Part shown: positions 6,234 through 9,911 of the stretch, one piece after another
Numbering within the stretch: position 1 is the stretch's first letter
Layout of the letters: every line of letters begins with the position of its first letter
Assembly: GCA_045613685.1 (NCBI GenBank)
Contig: JAZLBL010000049.1
Location: forward strand, 1-9,911
Reading direction: 5' to 3'
Length of the DNA stretch: 9,911 nt
DNA from: Fimenecus sp045613685
GTDB lineage: Bacteria > Bacillota > Clostridia > Oscillospirales > Acutalibacteraceae
Translations under genes and position numbers: made by a program
Notes under the pieces: generated by a model
Told to the model about the DNA's origin: nothing
The model's database searches: none
The model's input: the letters and a program-made list of their open reading frames with translations, nothing else

Positions 6234-7289
6234 TTATTTCAATCCTAATTCAACAAAGTCTTTAAGTTGGTCAATATTTATCTTGTGAATTTTGCAAAGC
6301 CCGTATTCTTCTGGCACAATAAGAGAAATCACATCACGACTTCTCTTTTTGTCAGTCAATGACACTTTATAAAGCTCATCTGCTGAAAAGCCGCAACTTG
6401 TTGGCAAATTATTCTTCTGGAGAATTGGCAAAAGTACATCTGAATAGTCATCATAAGAAAGTCCTAATTCAAAAGCACCCTTTGTTGCAATTACCATACC
6501 CATCGCAACTGCTTTTCCGTGAGAAATTTTGTAATTACTACATTTTTCAATGGCATGACCTATTGTGTGACCAAAGTTGAGAAGTTTTCTCTCACCTTTT
6601 TCAAATTCGTCGTTGCTCACCACATCGCGCTTGATTTCAACACAACGCTTGATTACATATTCAATATTTTCTTTTATGTTATTCTCATTTAAGAATGTTA
6701 AGAAATCTGCATCTAAAATCATACCATATTTAATGATTTCAGCACAGCCTTCGTTGAATGTTTCATCAGGCAAAGTATTAAGTGTTTCACAATCTGCAAA
6801 AACTGCGATAGGTTGATAGAATGCACCGCACAAGTTTTTGCCTGCATTAAGATTTATTGCAGTTTTACCACCCACCGATGAATCCACCATTGAGAGTACA
6901 GTTGTTGGAATCTGCACAAAATCAACGCCACGAAGATATGTACTTGCCACAAAGCCCGTAAGGTCACCAACAACTCCACCACCGAGTGCTATAAAAAGGT
7001 CTGTTCTTGTTATATTGTTTTCTGCACAGAATTCTTGAATTTTAATAAAGTTTTCAACACTTTTTGAATTTTCACCATGTGGCACTATGTATTCAAAAAC
7101 GGTAAAACCACTTTTTTCAAGACTTGATTTTACTTTTTCACCATAGAGTGAATACACATTATCGTCGGACACAATTACTGCTCTGCAAGGTCTTTTAATT
7201 TCTGCAATCATTTCACCAACAGAGTCTAAAAAGTCTGAACCAATGTGCACATTATATTCTTTTGATGCAGTTACTCGAACTTTTTCCAT
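6234..7289 (-). CDS. aroB: 3-Dehydroquinate synthase
   Basis: This 351-residue, NAD- and divalent-metal-dependent enzyme closes DAHP to 3-dehydroquinate, step 2 of the shikimate pathway. Clear motifs: PHGENSKS (70-77), GGGVVGDLTGFVAS (103-116), RGVDFVQIPTT (120-130), DSSVGGKTAIN (136-146) and KNLCGAFYQP. The metal ligands are Glu184 (in AEIIK), His241 (GHTIGHA) and His257 (SHGKAVAMG); the 16-residue spacing of the two histidines equals that of the Aspergillus enzyme. The ATG at 7289 is chosen over a TTG at 7313, because GGGGTGA lies five bases upstream and the extra residues do not fit the family. It is the first gene of the operon, with its promoter about 40 bases upstream. DAHP synthase, which makes its substrate, is not in the operon. 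Confidence 0.97.
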   Translation of the reverse strand: MEKVRVTASKEYNVHIGSDFLDSVGEMIAEIKRPCRAVIVSDDNVYSLYGEKVKSSLEKSGFTVFEYIVPHGENSKSVENFIKIQEFCAENNITRTDLFIALGGGVVGDLTGFVASTYLRGVDFVQIPTTVLSMVDSSVGGKTAINLNAGKNLCGAFYQPIAVFADCETLNTLPDETFNEGCAEIIKYGMILDADFLTFLNENNIKENIEYVIKRCVEIKRDVVSNDEFEKGERKLLNFGHTIGHAIEKCSNYKISHGKAVAMGMVIATKGAFELGLSYDDYSDVLLPILQKNNLPTSCGFSADELYKVSLTDKKRSRDVISLIVPEEYGLCKIHKINIDQLKDFVELGLK

Positions 7290-7326
7290 ATTTGTCACCC
7301 CGCAACAAACCAATAAACTAAATTAT

Positions 7327-7356
7327 ATTATATCAAACTTTATACTATACAGTCAA
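7327..7356 (-). promoter_or_regulatory. Promoter of the aro operon
   Basis: On the minus strand there is a -35 TTGACT (7356-7351), an 18-base spacer and a perfect -10 TATAAT (7332-7327). Transcription should start near 7320, giving a leader of only about 30 bases before aroB. This leaves no room for a T-box, riboswitch or leader peptide, so attenuation is unlikely; I see no obvious operator palindrome. Confidence 0.85.
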
Positions 7357-7370
7357 TTTTATTTCAAAAG

Positions 7371-7396
7371 AAAAAGGGACGATATAAATCATCCCT
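7371..7396 (-). terminator. Terminator after the zinc-ribbon gene
   Basis: On the minus strand the stem AGGGATGAT-TTAT-ATCGTCCCT (7396-7375, one G-U pair) runs into TTTTT, directly after the zinc-ribbon stop codon and 15 bases before the aro -35 box. It separates the trpS unit from the aro operon. Confidence 0.85.
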
Positions 7397-7402
7397 ACAA
7401 TA

Positions 7403-7666
7403 TTATTTCTTTTCGTGTTTTTTCATTTCTTGAATGGAATACTGCTTGTTACATTTTGAACAATGAAAAACATTATAATAAAACTCAACATCACCAATCA
7501 AGAAAGTATCACCTAACGAAAAATCATAATCCTTTGCTTCTGGCGATTTAGAGTTAACAATCTTACTTACCTTTTGAATTTCTAATTTATCTTTACAAAA
7601 AGGACAATAGTGCTTTTTAAAATAAGTATAAAACAGACTTTCACCAATGAATTTTTTGTTTTTCAT
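7403..7666 (-). CDS. Small zinc-ribbon protein of unknown function
   Basis: An 87-residue protein with two CxxC pairs, CPFC (21-24) and CSKC (69-72), which would form a four-cysteine zinc site. Between them is a predicted beta-rich segment, 28-67. The lysine-rich start, lysine-rich end and lack of a signal or membrane segment suggest a cytoplasmic protein. I do not recognise a named family. ATG at 7666 is chosen over one at 7672, because GGGG lies seven bases upstream of the former and only one base from the latter. It follows trpS by 50 bases with no visible terminator between, so it is probably cotranscribed with trpS, and a strong terminator ends it. The zinc site could serve nucleic acid or protein binding, but nothing here decides this. 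Confidence 0.75.
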   Translation of the reverse strand: MKNKKFIGESLFYTYFKKHYCPFCKDKLEIQKVSKIVNSKSPEAKDYDFSLGDTFLIGDVEFYYNVFHCSKCNKQYSIQEMKKHEKK

Positions 7667-7680
7667 TGTCATTCCCCTTC

Positions 7681-7716
7681 CACTTTATTTTGCACTCTGC
7701 GTTTTTCATTTTGCAC
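7681..7716. repeat. AT-rich GTGCAAAAT-type short repeat between trpS and the zinc-ribbon gene
   Basis: On the minus strand GTGCAAAATGAAAAA is followed by GCAGAGTGCAAAAT, i.e. two copies of GTGCAAAAT 21 bases apart. A related stretch, CAGAGTGCAGAATGCAGAATT, follows sleB on the plus strand at about 1673-1692. Such short degenerate intergenic repeats are, as I recall, common in clostridial genomes. No hairpin is formed. Confidence 0.4.
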
Positions 7717-8724
7717 TTATAACATATATAAGCCTGATTTTTTCATAGCCTTATTGAGTGTTCTTTGTGCAAAGCGACTTGCTTTTTCTGCACCATTTTT
7801 TGCGCACTCGTTAAGATATGCTTTGTCATTGATAAGACGGTTAAACTCTGTCTTGAATGGACGAAGTTCTTCAACAACTGCTTCTGCAACTGCTGATTTA
7901 AAATCGCCATAGCCCTTGCCGTCAAAGTCCTTTTCAATTTGTTCATAAGAAAGACCTGTGCAACAAGAATAAATACCCATAAGGTTGTTGATACCATCTT
8001 TGCCGTCTGCGAATCTTACTTTTGCTTCACTGTCAGTAACTGCACTCTTAATCTTTTTCACAATTACATTGTCATCATCAAGCATTGAGATGTAGCCCTT
8101 TGGATTTGTGTCAGACTTGCTCATTTTTGATGTTGGGTCTTGTAATGACATAACTCTTGCACCAACCTTGCCGATAAATGGTTCAGGAAGTGTGAATGTG
8201 TTGCCATAAACTGTATTGAAACGCTCTGCAATATCACGAGCAATTTCAAGGTGTTGTTTCTGGTCAGCACCGATTGGCACATAGTCAGCCTGATAAAGAA
8301 GAATGTCAGCAGCCATCAAAATTGGATATGTAAACAAACCTACATTTACATTTTCAGGGTGCTTTTCACTCTTATCTTTAAACTGTGTCATTCTTGCAGC
8401 TTCACCAAACTGTGTGCAACAATTCAAAAGCCAAGCAAGTTGAGCGTGTTGTGGCACGTGGCTTTGAATAAACACAATGCTTTCTTCTGGGTCAAGACCT
8501 AATGCCAAAAGAATTGCATAAAGTTCCATTGTATTTTTGCGAAGAGTTGCAGGTTCAGGACGAACTGTAAGAGAATGCAAATCTGCAACTGCATAAAGAC
8601 AATTATAATCGTCTTTCATATTCTTCCAGTTTTTAAGTGCACCAAGATAGTTGCCCAAAGTTGGTGTGCCTGTTGGTTGAATCGCACTTAAAACTATTTT
8701 CTTCTTTTCTACGGTGTTTTCCAT
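7717..8724 (-). CDS. trpS: Tryptophanyl-tRNA synthetase
   Basis: This 335-residue class I synthetase charges tRNA-Trp with tryptophan in the cytoplasm. The HIGH-type motif is PTGTPTLGN (17-25) followed by YLGALKNW, and the KMSKS loop is at 200-204. The tryptophan pocket segment PILMAADILLYQADYVP carries Asp140, equivalent to the indole-binding Asp132 of the Bacillus enzyme, followed by GADQKQHLEIARDIAERFN (152-170). Length and motifs fit the usual bacterial form; nothing is missing. The start has AAAGGTGA seven to eight bases upstream. A dedicated promoter lies directly upstream and the predicted leader is about 30 bases, so the T-box that often controls trpS in Firmicutes is absent here. Confidence 0.97.
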   Translation of the reverse strand: MENTVEKKKIVLSAIQPTGTPTLGNYLGALKNWKNMKDDYNCLYAVADLHSLTVRPEPATLRKNTMELYAILLALGLDPEESIVFIQSHVPQHAQLAWLLNCCTQFGEAARMTQFKDKSEKHPENVNVGLFTYPILMAADILLYQADYVPIGADQKQHLEIARDIAERFNTVYGNTFTLPEPFIGKVGARVMSLQDPTSKMSKSDTNPKGYISMLDDDNVIVKKIKSAVTDSEAKVRFADGKDGINNLMGIYSCCTGLSYEQIEKDFDGKGYGDFKSAVAEAVVEELRPFKTEFNRLINDKAYLNECAKNGAEKASRFAQRTLNKAMKKSGLYML

Positions 8725-8760
8725 TTATATATCACCTTTGCTAAAATTTATATCTTATAT

Positions 8761-8789
8761 ATTAAACTATTTTTCAAGAGTTTTGTCAA
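8761..8789 (-). promoter_or_regulatory. trpS promoter
   Basis: On the minus strand there is a perfect -35 TTGACA (8789-8784), a 17-base spacer and a -10 TTTAAT (8766-8761). Start of transcription is expected near 8754. The -35 box begins two bases after the T-tract of the preceding terminator. Confidence 0.85.
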
Positions 8790-8790
8790 C

Positions 8791-8819
8791 AAAAATTACG
8801 GGCGATTCGCAAATCGCCC
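8791..8819 (-). terminator. Terminator after the 47-codon ORF
   Basis: On the minus strand the stem GGGCGATT-TGCG-AATCGCCC (8819-8800) is followed by GTAATTTTT. It sits 12 bases after the stop codon of the small ORF and directly before the trpS promoter. Confidence 0.85.
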
Positions 8820-8831
8820 CTAGAAAATTTC

Positions 8832-8975
8832 TTATTCTCTTTCGAGATATGCTCGTGCCACAATTTTGAGTTGCTCAACAGTTTTAAATGTTGCACCCGA
8901 CTCAATAATTGCAGTTTGAACTGAAATCGGCAAAGTGTCAAAATACGCTTTTACTTCTTCATTCATATTCTTCAT
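8832..8975 (-). CDS. Small protein, 47 residues, function unknown
   Basis: The frame starts ATG at 8975 and stops TAA at 8834-8832; the product begins MKNMNEEVKAYFDTLP and ends VARAYLERE. It looks soluble and helical, with two likely amphipathic helices (about 4-26 and 31-46) joined by SGATFKT. It has no cysteines, signal or membrane segment. I recall similarly built small clostridial proteins, but cannot name a family. A good ribosome site, GAGGTGA, lies six bases upstream, and a terminator follows the stop, both favouring a real gene. The oddity is that this ribosome site is the 3' arm of the upstream terminator hairpin and the U-tract runs into the ATG, so translation of read-through mRNA should be blocked unless the hairpin opens. 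I see no clear separate promoter. Confidence 0.6.
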   Translation of the reverse strand: MKNMNEEVKAYFDTLPISVQTAIIESGATFKTVEQLKIVARAYLERE

Positions 8976-9010
8976 AAAAAATCACCTCGGTAATATTTTA
9001 CCAAGGTGAT
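8976..9010 (-). terminator. Terminator after the ABC importer operon, overlapping a ribosome site
   Basis: On the minus strand a 13-base-pair stem (9010-8998 with 8993-8981, one G-U pair, loop of four) is followed by TTTTTT. It lies 11 bases after the ATPase stop codon. The 3' arm contains GAGGTGA, and the T-run is immediately followed by the ATG of the 47-codon ORF. Confidence 0.88.
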
Positions 9011-9021
9011 AATTGTTTATT

Positions 9022-9762
9022 CTATAAAACTTTTGATAAGAAATCTTTAAGTCTTGGATTTTGTGGATTTTCGAAGAAATCTTTTGGATTATTTTCTTCA
9101 ATAATCTTGCCTTCGTCCATAAAGATAACTCTTGTTGCAACTTCTTTTGCAAATCCCATTTCGTGAGTAACAACAACCATTGTCATACCCTCACGAGCAA
9201 GGTTTTTCATAACATCAAGAACTTCGCCAACCATTTCAGGGTCGAGAGCACTTGTTGGCTCGTCAAAAAGCATTACTTCAGGTTCCATACAGAGTGCACG
9301 AACAATGGCAACACGCTGTTTCTGACCACCTGAAAGTTGACTTGGATAAGCATCTGCTCTGTCTTTAAGTCCAACACGGTCTAAAAGTTCAAGAGCTTTC
9401 TTTTCGGCGTCTTCTTTGCTTTTGCCCAAAAGTGTCATAGGTGCTTTTGTCATATTTTTAAGCACATTCATATTGGGGAAAAGGTTGAAGTGCTGGAACA
9501 CCATACCCATTCTCTGACGGTGTGTATTGATATTTGTTTTCTTATCAGTAATATCAACACCATCAAAGTTGATTGTACCTGATGTTGGAATTTCAAGAAG
9601 GTTGAGTGAACGAAGGAATGTTGATTTACCTGAACCTGAAGGACCGATAACAACAACAACTTCGCCTCTTTTTATTTCAGCGTCAACACCGTCAAGCGCT
9701 TTGACATCTCCGCCGTTATAATATCTTTTAAGTCCTGAAACTTTAATAATATTATCGTTCAC
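9022..9762 (-). CDS. glnQ: Polar amino acid ABC importer, ATP-binding subunit
   Basis: This 246-residue ATPase powers uptake of a polar amino acid (GlnQ/HisP class) at the inner face of the membrane. In order: aromatic A-loop Tyr14/Tyr15, Walker A GPSGSGKST (40-48), Q-loop Gln90 in VFQHFNLFPN, signature LSGGQ (143-147), Walker B VMLFDE (163-168), D-loop SALD and switch His200 in VTHEM. The phrases FQHFNLFP and FDEPTSALDPE are characteristic of the amino acid subclass. The start is taken as GTG at 9762, with AAGGAGG ten bases upstream; an in-frame TTG at 9783 would include that ribosome site in the coding region. It overlaps the permease gene by 11 bases. The substrate cannot be told from the ATPase; the symbol denotes the family. 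The solute-binding protein is presumably upstream, outside the window. Confidence 0.94.
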   Translation of the reverse strand: MNDNIIKVSGLKRYYNGGDVKALDGVDAEIKRGEVVVVIGPSGSGKSTFLRSLNLLEIPTSGTINFDGVDITDKKTNINTHRQRMGMVFQHFNLFPNMNVLKNMTKAPMTLLGKSKEDAEKKALELLDRVGLKDRADAYPSQLSGGQKQRVAIVRALCMEPEVMLFDEPTSALDPEMVGEVLDVMKNLAREGMTMVVVTHEMGFAKEVATRVIFMDEGKIIEENNPKDFFENPQNPRLKDFLSKVL

Positions 9763-9911
9763 TTCGACGCAGCCTCCTTTCAATCAGTTCAAACACTTTA
9801 GTAAGAACAACAACTGTGAAAAGATAGATAATTGCAACTGCAATAAGAGGCATAAATGCTTCGAATGTTCTGCCTCTGATAAGGTCGCCTGCTTTTGTAA
9901 GATCCATAATT
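9752..9911 (-). CDS. Amino acid ABC importer permease, C-terminal fragment (cut by window edge)
   Basis: The last 52 codons of a frame that continues past the right edge. The readable part includes DLIRGRTFEAFMPLIAVAI, a hydrophobic span IAVAIIYLFTVVVL, and the basic end FELIERRLRRSER. This matches the C-terminus of HisM/GlnP-type permeases, where the final helix is followed by a short Arg-rich cytoplasmic tail (typically LERRL). Its stop overlaps the ATPase start, as usual in these operons. The EAA loop that contacts the ATPase lies beyond the window, so the assignment rests on this short stretch plus the neighbouring ATPase gene. Confidence 0.85.
   Translation of the reverse strand, partial: IMDLTKAGDLIRGRTFEAFMPLIAVAIIYLFTVVVLTKVFELIERRLRRSER

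Noticed and set aside
8725..8831. T-box riboswitch upstream of trpS
   Set aside because: The interval holds a terminator of the preceding ORF and then a sigma-A promoter only about 30 bases before the start. No specifier loop or TGGN antiterminator bulge is visible.

Overview
The window looks like a chromosomal segment of a low-GC, spore-forming Clostridia species, probably Oscillospirales (Ruminococcaceae-like). Three things point there: the 5' part of a 16S rRNA gene with a clostridial V1-V2 pattern, a SleB-type spore cortex hydrolase, and the gene style (AT-rich, strong Shine-Dalgarno sites, short U-tailed terminators). The family is read from remembered signatures, not a search.

Layout. 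Positions 1 to about 434 hold the 5' third of a 16S rRNA gene on the minus strand, cut by the window edge. Upstream of it (435-850) lies a gene-free leader with two near-consensus, A-tract-supported promoters. The divergent plus-strand gene at 961-1665 encodes a SleB-like hydrolase with its own terminator. A gap of about 320 bases (1666-1983) holds a multi-hairpin repeat-like element between two convergent terminators. From 7289 down to 1984 the minus strand carries a tight operon: aroB, aroA, aroC, a monofunctional AroQ-type chorismate mutase, an aroE-aroK fusion, and aroQ (type II dehydroquinase). It has its own strong promoter and ends in a terminator. Upstream, also on the minus strand, are a small zinc-ribbon protein gene and trpS with its own promoter. 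Beyond them are a 47-codon ORF whose ribosome site sits inside a terminator hairpin, then the ATPase gene and the 3' end of the permease gene of a polar amino acid ABC importer.

How the genes work together. The operon encodes every step from DAHP to chorismate (AroB, AroQ, AroE, AroK, AroA, AroC) plus the first committed step to phenylalanine and tyrosine (chorismate mutase). The entry enzyme, DAHP synthase, is not in the window. The neighbouring trpS uses tryptophan, an end product of the same pathway, and the ABC importer probably brings in amino acids, so the minus-strand block has an amino acid supply theme. Neither the aro operon nor trpS has room for a T-box or leader-peptide attenuator between its predicted promoter and start codon.

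Most of the window is ordinary core metabolism. The points most worth a second look are the AroE-AroK fusion, the terminator that overlaps a ribosome binding site and start codon, the inverted repeat around the -10 box of the proximal rRNA promoter, and the intergenic multi-hairpin element. I saw no CRISPR array, phage or defence system.
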